NCBI GenBank assembly: GCA_904502105.1 | Contig: CAJGDF010000036.1 | Location: forward strand, 1-10,569 | DNA from: an uncultured Clostridia bacterium | GTDB taxonomy: Bacteria > Bacillota > Clostridia > Oscillospirales > UBA644 | DNA: 10,569 nucleotides | Direction: 5' to 3' | Part shown: piece by piece, positions 1 to 5,590 of the stretch | Position numbering within the stretch: position 1 is the stretch's first letter | How the letters are laid out: each line of letters starts with the position of its first letter | Notes under the pieces: model-generated | The model's input: only the letters and a program-made list of their open reading frames with translations | What the model was told of the DNA's origin: nothing | Databases searched by the model: none | Translations under genes and position numbers: made by a program

Positions 1-89
1 AGCCTCTCACCAAAAAGTGAGATGCGCTCCTTGATCTTCTGAGATTGAAGCTTGCGGTATTTTTCGTTATCAAACCCTTCTCTAAACAT
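1..89 (-). CDS. DUF1846 family protein, N-terminal fragment (runs off left edge)
   Basis: Only the first 29 codons are in the window; the rest lies beyond base 1. The translation begins MFREGFDNEKYRKLQSQKIK and continues ERISLFGER. This resembles the N-terminus I recall for DUF1846 proteins, which open with a GFDxEKYxxxQSxxIxER pattern. The family is common in Firmicutes and has no firmly assigned activity, so I give no function. The ATG at 87-89 is supported by an AAAGGA ribosome binding site at 100-105 (10-base spacing) and by a near-perfect promoter at 145-173. The gene is therefore separately transcribed from the M24 peptidase upstream, which has its own terminator. The assignment rests on few residues; the reading frame and start are firmer than the family name. 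Confidence 0.7.
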   Translation of the reverse strand, partial: MFREGFDNEKYRKLQSQKIKERISLFGER

Positions 90-144
90 GTTTATCACGT
101 CCTTTCATACGAGGGTATCAAAATTAAATAATTCAACATTATAT

Positions 145-173
145 ATTCTATCACAAAATAAGCTTTTTGTCAA
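145..173 (-). promoter_or_regulatory. sigma-A type promoter for the DUF1846 gene
   Basis: On the minus strand, TTGACA (168-173) is followed by a 17-base spacer and TAGAAT (145-150). The -35 is a perfect consensus, the spacing is optimal, and the -10 has one mismatch to TATAAT. Transcription would start near 138, leaving a 5' leader of about 50 bases with an AAAGGA ribosome binding site. I saw no operator-like inverted repeat or riboswitch-like structure in this leader. Confidence 0.85.
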
Positions 174-182
174 CCATAATTT

Positions 183-221
183 AAACAAAAAAGCGGAGAA
201 ATCAATAATTCTCCGCTTTTT
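183..221 (-). terminator. intrinsic terminator of the yqeG-M24 peptidase unit
   Basis: A 13-bp perfect inverted repeat (188-200 with 209-221, core GCGGAGAA/TTCTCCGC) encloses an 8-base loop. On the minus strand the hairpin runs into six T residues, then G, then TTT. It begins 10 bases after the stop codon of the M24 peptidase. The A/T-rich flanks make it potentially bidirectional, but only minus-strand genes are present here. Confidence 0.9.
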
Positions 222-230
222 GTGAATAAA

Positions 231-1310
231 TTAAAGCTTTATAAGGTTCTTGGGACTCTTTGTGAGATTTATAACCCCATCTTCTTTAACAACTACGAGG
301 TCTTCAATTCTTACACCGCAATTGTCTTCAATATAAATTCCGGGTTCGACAGACATTATTGAATTAACATTTATAATTGTTTCACTCATCGAAGAGAAAC
401 CGGGCGCTTCATGGATTTCAAGACCAACACCATGACCGAGAGAATGACCAAAATCTTTACCGTAACCGGCAGCAGCGATTATATCTCTTGCAAAAGCATC
501 ACACGCTTTGCCTGTAAGGCCTGCTTTAATATTGTTAAGTGCATTAAGCTGCGCATCAAGAACAATATTATAAATCTTTTCTTTGTCTTCTGAAATTTCG
601 CCTACCGCAACGGTTCTGGTCATATCGCTCATATAACCTTCGTAGCATGCACCGAAGTCCATGGTTATCATTTCGCCGTCAACGATCTTTTTATCGGAAG
701 GAACAGCATGGCAGCATGCACCGTTTGCACCTGATGCTACAATTGTTTCGAATGCAAGACCAGATGCGCCTTTTCTACGCATATTAAACTCAAGTTCAAA
801 TGCGATATCTTTCTCAGTGATACCTTTATTTTTGTTTGAGGCAATATAATCGAGGATATCTGTAAACGCAGCATCTGTAATTTTTTGAGCTTCTGTGATA
901 AGTGATATTTCTTCCTCTGTTTTTTCTTTTCTTAAAATAGACACAAGAGCTTCACCGGCTGCAAATTCAATTTCAGGCATTGTGTCAATGAAGGATTTAG
1001 CAGCCGCATAGCTAAGATAAGAATCTTCAAAATAAATACGTTCGGTTTTATACGGAAGTGCTTCTAAAGTCTTCTTTACAGTTGCGGCATGTCCACCTTC
1101 GAAAAGAGCAACTTCAATGGGTGCTTTAACAATCGATTTTGCAGCAATTATATATCTGAAATCGGTGAAGAACCAAGCCTTTTCATTTGTAACAAGCAAA
1201 AGACCATTAGATGTTGTCATTCCGGTGAAATAACGTCTGTTTTCAGGACGAACCAGAATAATAGCTTCGCCTTTATTAAGTTTAGCAGAGAGCTTTTCTA
1301 TTTTTGTCAT
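231..1310 (-). CDS. M24 family Xaa-Pro aminopeptidase/dipeptidase
   Basis: This is a 359-residue cytoplasmic metallopeptidase of the M24B group (creatinase-like N-terminal domain, pita-bread catalytic domain). Such enzymes remove N-terminal residues preceding proline or cleave Xaa-Pro dipeptides. The N-terminal domain covers about residues 1-125 and the catalytic domain about 135-355. All five dinuclear-metal ligands are visible: D218 (MDFG), D229 (YMSDMTRT), H293 (HSLGHGVG), E322 (VEPGIY) and E336 (RIED). Their spacing matches what I recall for archaeal prolidase. The substrate-site histidine is H201 (CCHAVPS). The length is normal and there is no signal peptide. The ATG overlaps the yqeG stop by 4 bases (ATGA), with AGAGGA about 10 bases upstream, so the two are co-translated. 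Aminopeptidase P-like and prolidase-like activities cannot be separated from sequence alone. Confidence 0.93.
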   Translation of the reverse strand: MTKIEKLSAKLNKGEAIILVRPENRRYFTGMTTSNGLLLVTNEKAWFFTDFRYIIAAKSIVKAPIEVALFEGGHAATVKKTLEALPYKTERIYFEDSYLSYAAAKSFIDTMPEIEFAAGEALVSILRKEKTEEEISLITEAQKITDAAFTDILDYIASNKNKGITEKDIAFELEFNMRRKGASGLAFETIVASGANGACCHAVPSDKKIVDGEMITMDFGACYEGYMSDMTRTVAVGEISEDKEKIYNIVLDAQLNALNNIKAGLTGKACDAFARDIIAAAGYGKDFGHSLGHGVGLEIHEAPGFSSMSETIINVNSIMSVEPGIYIEDNCGVRIEDLVVVKEDGVINLTKSPKNLIKL

Positions 1311-1789
1311 TTTAAAATTTTCCTCTCAAATTTTCTTTTTATTTTTATGAACAAGGTACTTTTATTTCCTACAGGTTTTACGAGAAATGCCTGTACCCCT
1401 GCCCTATTTGCTGCTTTTATATCAGTAAATAACTGATCTCCTATAAAAACGGATTCGCTTTTCTGTATATTCATCACAGCTAAAGCTGATTCTATAGCAT
1501 GAATTCTGGGTTTAAAAGCATTGTAGAAATATCCGACATCAAGATTTTTAGCAAATCCGAAAACGCGTTTCTTTTGATTGTTAGATATAAAACAAACAGA
1601 AATATTTTCTTTTTTTAAATTCTCTATCCATGTTATAACATCTTCAGTGGGTGTTGGGTAATTATGTGTGACCAATGTATCATCAAGATCTGTAAGTATT
1701 CCTTTTATATTGTATTCTTTTAATATCTGTGGAGTAATTTCTTTAAAGGAATTAAATGATCTTAAAAATTCAGGTGTTTTATCTTTCAT
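1307..1789 (-). CDS. yqeG: YqeG family HAD-type phosphatase
   Basis: This is a 160-residue protein of the HAD superfamily, subfamily IIIA, YqeG type. The HAD motifs appear in order: D34-L-D36-D-T38 (nucleophile and general acid), S69-N-N (motif II), K93-P (motif III) and G117-D118-Q-L-F-T-D123 (motif IV). There is no large cap domain. The C-terminus is basic (KIKRKFERKILK), as is common in the family. The substrate is unknown; phosphatase activity is inferred from the motifs. The frame can be extended to a TTG at 1811-1813, but that codon lies in the T-rich tract of the rpsU terminator. I chose the ATG at 1787-1789, which matches the family's usual N-terminus, although only a weak AGG lies upstream. 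No promoter is visible, and the stop overlaps the start of the downstream peptidase gene. Confidence 0.9.
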   Translation of the reverse strand: MKDKTPEFLRSFNSFKEITPQILKEYNIKGILTDLDDTLVTHNYPTPTEDVITWIENLKKENISVCFISNNQKKRVFGFAKNLDVGYFYNAFKPRIHAIESALAVMNIQKSESVFIGDQLFTDIKAANRAGVQAFLVKPVGNKSTLFIKIKRKFERKILK

Positions 1790-1800
1790 ATTCAACCTAC

Positions 1801-1838
1801 AATAAAAAAACAAAAGAATGCCGAAATAGTCGGCATTC
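1801..1838 (-). terminator. intrinsic terminator after rpsU
   Basis: A 9-bp perfect stem (1816-1824 with 1830-1838, GAATGCCGA/TCGGCATTC) has a 5-base loop. On the minus strand it is followed by TTTTGTTTTTTT. It lies 17 bases downstream of the rpsU stop codon and about 12 bases before the yqeG start codon. It should end most rpsU transcripts and limit expression of the genes behind it. Confidence 0.88.
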
Positions 1839-1855
1839 CCTGCTTATCTTATGGA

Positions 1856-2032
1856 TTATTTGTATTTGCGTTTTCTTGCCGCCTCAGATTTTTTCTTACG
1901 TTTTACAGAAGGCTTCTCGTAAAACTCACGTTTTCTCAGTTCGGTAATTACGCCGGCTTTCTGACACTGTCTCTTAAAACGACGGAGCGCGTTATCCAAA
2001 GATTCGTTCTCTTTAAGTTTGATTTCTGACAT
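1856..2032 (-). CDS. rpsU: 30S ribosomal protein S21
   Basis: This is a 58-residue, strongly basic small-subunit protein that binds near the 3' end of 16S rRNA and helps in translation initiation. The translation begins [20 protein letters not shown], continues with [20 protein letters not shown], and ends in a Lys/Arg-rich tail ([15 protein letters not shown]). Length and sequence are typical of Firmicute S21. The ATG at 2030-2032 is preceded by a strong Shine-Dalgarno region at 2040-2050. The gene has its own promoter (2088-2116) and terminator (1801-1838), so it looks mainly monocistronic. The GatB/YqeY-type gene that often accompanies rpsU in Firmicutes is not adjacent here. Confidence 0.97.
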   Translation of the reverse strand: MSEIKLKENESLDNALRRFKRQCQKAGVITELRKREFYEKPSVKRKKKSEAARKRKYK

Positions 2033-2039
2033 GTAGTTT

Positions 2040-2050
2040 CCCTCCCCTCC
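2040..2050 (-). promoter_or_regulatory. strong, duplicated Shine-Dalgarno of rpsU
   Basis: On the minus strand this reads GGAGGGGAGGG. It contains two overlapping GGAGG cores; the proximal one (2041-2045) is 8 bases from the ATG, an optimal distance, and the other (2046-2050) is 13 bases away. It is the strongest ribosome binding site in the window and fits high expression of a ribosomal protein. Confidence 0.85.
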
Positions 2051-2087
2051 ATCGGTAAAAAAGTGTGTGCTGAATTTGTACCCTAAT

Positions 2088-2116
2088 ATTATACACGAAT
2101 AAAGCCTTTATGTAAA
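2088..2116 (-). promoter_or_regulatory. sigma-A type promoter of rpsU
   Basis: On the minus strand, TTTACA (2111-2116) is followed by exactly 17 bases and a perfect TATAAT (2088-2093). The start point would be near 2081, giving a leader of about 49 bases ending in the strong ribosome binding site. The rest of the 164-base gap (2033-2196) holds only a weak 6-bp hairpin (2115-2120 with 2125-2130) next to the -35, with no other recognisable element. Confidence 0.87.
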
Positions 2117-2196
2117 GCAATTTTTTGCTTAAAAAATATAACTATTTGTGACATCTTTGAATCAATGCATTATTCTGTGAAAATAAACAACGACTA

Positions 2197-3132
2197 TCAT
2201 TTATATTTAATATCATTGGGGTCTATAAATTCACGGAGCAGTGAATTATCAGGCAACAATGATATATCTATTTGAAAGAACTCTTCCAATTTTATAATAT
2301 ATTTTTGTACCTCAGCAAAATATTCATTATCATTATTTATGGATTTTAATAATGAAATTGCTTTATCTTTTAATAAAAACGGTTCATAGGCATGAGTTGT
2401 GTCAATCCTGATATCAGCTAATGAAGCAAACGGTCTGATCAGAGTGTCTTCACCCTCGCAAACCAAAGGCCACATATTCAGAGTATCTTTGGGTACCGTA
2501 TTTCTTGCCCAACTGTCTCTGACCAATCTTCTGATAAATCGAGCTTCTCTCTTTGAAAGAATAGTTGATCCATCTAATACAAAATTACTATGAGGGCTGA
2601 CATATATTTCAAGGATTTCCTCTTTAGCGATCCCTTTATTTATTTTAGGATTAAGCGCATGAATTCCTTCGAAAATAACTATCCCTTCAGCTCCAACATC
2701 AATAAATGAAGCATTATCTGTTCTTTTCCCAGTGAAGAAATCATATTTCGGTAAATATGATTTGCCTGTACTTATAAGATTGATAATTGTTTCATGGATA
2801 AGAGACACTTTTAATGCCTCAACAACTTCTGCATTTACTTTACCGTTGATTATGGGTAAGTTTTCTCGGTTATGGTAAAAATCATCAAGAGAAACGACTT
2901 CACATTTATGACCGATTTGTCGAATTTCTTCGCATATTTTATTTGCAGTAGTGGTTTTTCCGGAACTTGAAGGTCCTGAAAGTAATATTATCCTGTGGTT
3001 TGCTAATTTATTAACAGTATTTGATATTTGCTTACGATAATACAACTCAGCTTCAATGATTACATCAATAGGTTTATTCTTCAGGTCGGTTGATATTTCT
3101 GCTATATTATATTCGAATTGAGATTGATTCAT
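2197..3132 (-). CDS. uridine kinase-like nucleoside kinase (P-loop)
   Basis: This is a 311-residue P-loop kinase of the uridine kinase/phosphoribulokinase group, expected to phosphorylate a nucleoside with NTP in pyrimidine salvage. The Walker A motif is G53-PSSSGK-T60. The acidic S81-L-D-D-F-Y segment follows the first strands, where this family places its substrate and metal residues. YDFFTGKR at about 130-137 matches the substrate-binding YDxxxxxR pattern, and VIFEGIHAL (152-160) is the Walker B-like strand. R196-R208 forms the arginine-rich lid (REARFIRRLVRDS). The C-terminal LLPDNSLLREFI resembles the end of clostridial nucleoside kinases. Many of those are about 550 residues, with N-terminal TGS and threonyl-tRNA-synthetase-like domains that are absent here. 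The start overlaps the hemZ stop (ATGA), with GGAG about 10 bases upstream. The exact substrate is unproven. No convincing terminator follows. Confidence 0.88.
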   Translation of the reverse strand: MNQSQFEYNIAEISTDLKNKPIDVIIEAELYYRKQISNTVNKLANHRIILLSGPSSSGKTTTANKICEEIRQIGHKCEVVSLDDFYHNRENLPIINGKVNAEVVEALKVSLIHETIINLISTGKSYLPKYDFFTGKRTDNASFIDVGAEGIVIFEGIHALNPKINKGIAKEEILEIYVSPHSNFVLDGSTILSKREARFIRRLVRDSWARNTVPKDTLNMWPLVCEGEDTLIRPFASLADIRIDTTHAYEPFLLKDKAISLLKSINNDNEYFAEVQKYIIKLEEFFQIDISLLPDNSLLREFIDPNDIKYK

Positions 3133-4508
3133 TTATTCTTTTCTCCATTATTCTTTATATAATTATATGCAAATTTAGTGCCGCATGATCGGTCTATCGA
3201 TCCGTTTTTAACAATTTTTGTCATTGCGTTTGCACCGCAGGCTAAAACTGTCTGTATATCGTCCATCATATATATATTATATGCACATTCTTTTCCTTTT
3301 TTTGAAAAACCTATATTTTCATTATTCCCAACAGTATTCTTTTGTCTGTAAAGATAATAAGGGTAATAATCTCTTTTTTCAAGAATACTGCACGCATCCG
3401 ATACCATTTGAGTGACTGCTATCGGATCTGTGTTAGAATACAAAGAACTGTCAAGCCCATAATCCGCTGCACGTTTAATATAAAGGGTGTGAACCGTTAT
3501 ATTTGCAGGATCAAGTTCAATTATTTTCTTAAGCCCCTCTTTAAATGAATCAACTGTCTCAAGTGGCAATCCGGCGATCAAGTCAACATTAATATCAAAC
3601 CCATACTTCTTTGCTGAATCGTACGCTTTAAAAAAGTCTTCAACAGTATGTTTTCTGCCTGCAGCAGAAAGAACATCCGCAGATAACGTTTGAGGGTTTA
3701 CGCTTATACGGTTCACCCCGTATTTCTTCATTATGCAAAGTTTGCTTTCAGATATTGTTTCAGGTCTTCCTGCCTCTACAGTATATTCGAAACATTCAGA
3801 AAGATCAAAACACATCTCTATCTGTTGAAGTATCTTCTCAAAAGAAATATCATCTATACATGTCGGAGTACCGCCTCCGATGTAAACAGTCAGCGGTTTT
3901 TTGTGAATAGCTTCTTCTGCAGTTTTGCTGATTTCATTGCATAGAGTTTCAATATAGGGTTCTATATATTTCTTTTCTTTTTCAGTAGAATATGATACAA
4001 AAGAACAATACTTGCATCTTGTCGGACAGAAAGGAATCGATATGTATAGGCTGTAACTATCTTCATAAAGCTTATTTACAGCGCTTTTTCTCATTTCGAC
4101 AGCTTTTCTGCAAATATTTATTTTCTCGGGCGCTACAAGGTATGATTTTTCAAGTACAGATTCGCAATTATCTCCATGTATAGCCTGCATCTTTAAATAG
4201 AAATTTACGGGTCTTACGCCTATGAGAAGTCCCCATGGTGGGCGAAGTCCTGTTGCTTTATTGAACACATCATAAGCAACTCTTACGCAAGCACAGCGTG
4301 CTCCATCATAAAGAGAGTTATCTACCTCGGAAACGGATTCAAAAACATCACCGTTATCGATATATTTCGCAAAAGCATTGTTTTCATTTAGGATAACTGT
4401 CAGTTCTTTACCGTCAGAATCATCTATTACACTGATTCTGGGGTAGAATAAAATAGCAGTGTTCGATATATCGAATTTGAAATTATTATTAATAAGATTG
4501 ATTATCAT
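3129..4508 (-). CDS. hemZ: HemZ-type radical SAM protein (coproporphyrinogen dehydrogenase-like)
   Basis: This is a 459-residue radical SAM enzyme of the HemN/HemW/HemZ group. HemZ has been linked to oxygen-independent oxidation of coproporphyrinogen III, but its true role in many anaerobes is unsettled. The N-terminal region contains PWGLLIGVRP (91-100), characteristic of HemZ. The [4Fe-4S] cluster motif is C161-PTR-C165-KY-C168, followed by S-F rather than the G-C of HemN. GGGTPT (211-216) is the SAM-binding glycine motif. The C-terminal YRQKNTVGNNENIGF segment is a recognisable HemZ signature. The gene overlaps both neighbours by 4 bases (ATGA at 4505-4508 and at 3129-3132). Its start has no Shine-Dalgarno, so initiation probably depends on coupling to the MBL gene. 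The family assignment is firm; the physiological reaction is inferred. Confidence 0.92.
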   Translation of the reverse strand: MIINLINNNFKFDISNTAILFYPRISVIDDSDGKELTVILNENNAFAKYIDNGDVFESVSEVDNSLYDGARCACVRVAYDVFNKATGLRPPWGLLIGVRPVNFYLKMQAIHGDNCESVLEKSYLVAPEKINICRKAVEMRKSAVNKLYEDSYSLYISIPFCPTRCKYCSFVSYSTEKEKKYIEPYIETLCNEISKTAEEAIHKKPLTVYIGGGTPTCIDDISFEKILQQIEMCFDLSECFEYTVEAGRPETISESKLCIMKKYGVNRISVNPQTLSADVLSAAGRKHTVEDFFKAYDSAKKYGFDINVDLIAGLPLETVDSFKEGLKKIIELDPANITVHTLYIKRAADYGLDSSLYSNTDPIAVTQMVSDACSILEKRDYYPYYLYRQKNTVGNNENIGFSKKGKECAYNIYMMDDIQTVLACGANAMTKIVKNGSIDRSCGTKFAYNYIKNNGEKNK

Positions 4509-5140
4509 AAAAATAAGGATATATAAGGGTTATTTATTTTTTCTTCTTTTATAGTTGAACTAAAACCGTGCCCGGGATAAATAACAGTTTCATCCGGAAC
4601 GATATTTATAATTTTTTGCAGAGATTTGATCATATCGTGTTCATCACAACCAAAAGGGAAATCTGTTCGGCCAATTGAATTCTTAAATAAAGTATCTCCG
4701 GAAAAAAGAGTGTCTTCTGTTAAGAAACAACATGAACCTTCAGTGTGACCGGGGGTATGAATTATTCGAAAGATATCTTCTCCAAAGAAAAAGGTATCAC
4801 CGTCTTGGAATGTTTTATCGAAAACAATATCTCTGTATTCGTATCCTTCCGGAACACCCAATGGAGCACTGTATCTATGATCTGTTAAATAATTCTTATC
4901 TTTCTCGTGAATATAGACCTTTGTTCCGTATTTCTCACGAAAAAGATTACAATCATAAGTATGATCAAAATGTCCGTGTGTTAAATAGATTGCCGTTGGA
5001 ATATTGTTTTCAAGAATATCTTTAGATCTGTCGAAGCTGCATGCCGGATCAATAATAATACAGCGTCCGTTCCCGTCAAAAATATAAAATGAATTGGTTG
5101 CATACACACTGCTTCTGATTCTGAATATTTTACTTTTCAT
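4505..5140 (-). CDS. MBL-fold metallohydrolase, glyoxalase II-like
   Basis: This is a 211-residue cytoplasmic metallo-beta-lactamase-fold hydrolase of the hydroxyacylglutathione hydrolase-like group. The complete two-metal site is visible: T54-H55-G-H57-F-D59-H60, H132 in TPGHTEGS, D149 in FSGDTLF, and H191 in YPGHG. The NSIGRTDFP segment after D149 is also typical of the glyoxalase II-like branch. The fold is full length without the C-terminal glutathione-binding domain of classical glyoxalase II, so the substrate is probably a small thioester or related compound and is not determined. It starts 6 bases after the dtd stop with no good Shine-Dalgarno and shares an ATGA with hemZ. In many Firmicutes a similar gene sits between dtd and hemZ, as here. 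Confidence 0.92.
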   Translation of the reverse strand: MKSKIFRIRSSVYATNSFYIFDGNGRCIIIDPACSFDRSKDILENNIPTAIYLTHGHFDHTYDCNLFREKYGTKVYIHEKDKNYLTDHRYSAPLGVPEGYEYRDIVFDKTFQDGDTFFFGEDIFRIIHTPGHTEGSCCFLTEDTLFSGDTLFKNSIGRTDFPFGCDEHDMIKSLQKIINIVPDETVIYPGHGFSSTIKEEKINNPYISLFL

Positions 5141-5146
5141 AATTTA

Positions 5147-5590
5147 TCAGCCATCTACAACAAGCGTTATGGGACCATCATTAACAAGATTTATTTTCAT
5201 GTCAGCACCAAATACACCTGTTTTTACCGGAGTATGTTCCTTGAACATTTCAATAAATTTATCATATAAAGGTTTGGCCTGTTCCGGTCTTGCAGCTGCT
5301 ATAAATGAAGGTCTTTTACCGTGTGAAGTATCTGCACATAAAGTAAAATTAGATACGATAAGTACCTCGCCGCCTATATCATTTACAGATAAATTCATTT
5401 TATCGTTTTCGTCGCAGAAAATACGCATCCCTCTGCATCTTTCAGCAAGTGTTTTTAAATTCTGTTCGGTATCGGTTGCATAAATTCCAAGAAGAATAAC
5501 AAGTCCCTTCCCTATTTCTTCGCGTGTTTTGATACCGTTATCGTCTATATCAATAACGGCAGAGTCTACTCTTTGAATTATTGCTTTCAT
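5147..5590 (-). CDS. dtd: D-aminoacyl-tRNA deacylase
   Basis: This 147-residue cytoplasmic homodimeric enzyme hydrolyses D-aminoacyl-tRNA (and glycyl-tRNA(Ala)), keeping D-residues out of translation. It is full length for the DTD1 family. The N-terminal MKAIIQRVDSA is typical. The two active-site motifs are present in slightly variant form: S80-N-F-T-L84 where SQFTL is usual, and N137-DGPIT142, which retains the chirality-reading Gly139-cisPro140 pair with Ile for the usual Val. The flanking ADTSHGKRPSF is well conserved. The ATG overlaps the rel stop (ATGA, 5587-5590), and AAGGA lies about 8 bases upstream inside rel. Co-expression with rel is seen widely in Firmicutes. Confidence 0.95.
   Translation of the reverse strand: MKAIIQRVDSAVIDIDDNGIKTREEIGKGLVILLGIYATDTEQNLKTLAERCRGMRIFCDENDKMNLSVNDIGGEVLIVSNFTLCADTSHGKRPSFIAAARPEQAKPLYDKFIEMFKEHTPVKTGVFGADMKINLVNDGPITLVVDG

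Noticed and set aside
1089..1436. 115-codon open frame on the plus strand crossing the yqeG/peptidase junction
   Set aside because: It spans the antisense of two well-supported genes and has no recognisable features.
1790..1813. TTG start extending yqeG by 8 residues
   Set aside because: The codon falls in the T-tract of the rpsU terminator and the added residues do not look like the family.
2033..2087. rpsU leader as a possible autoregulatory RNA structure
   Set aside because: The leader of about 49 bases shows no stable hairpin by eye, only the strong Shine-Dalgarno.
2112..2131. Small inverted repeat AAGCAA/TTGCTT as a terminator of the kinase gene
   Set aside because: The stem is only 6 bp and AT-rich, without a clear T tract, and it overlaps the rpsU -35; a chance repeat is likely.
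5094..5483. 129-codon open frame on the plus strand
   Set aside because: It lies wholly opposite dtd and the MBL gene, has no recognisable domain, and both minus-strand genes have complete catalytic motifs.
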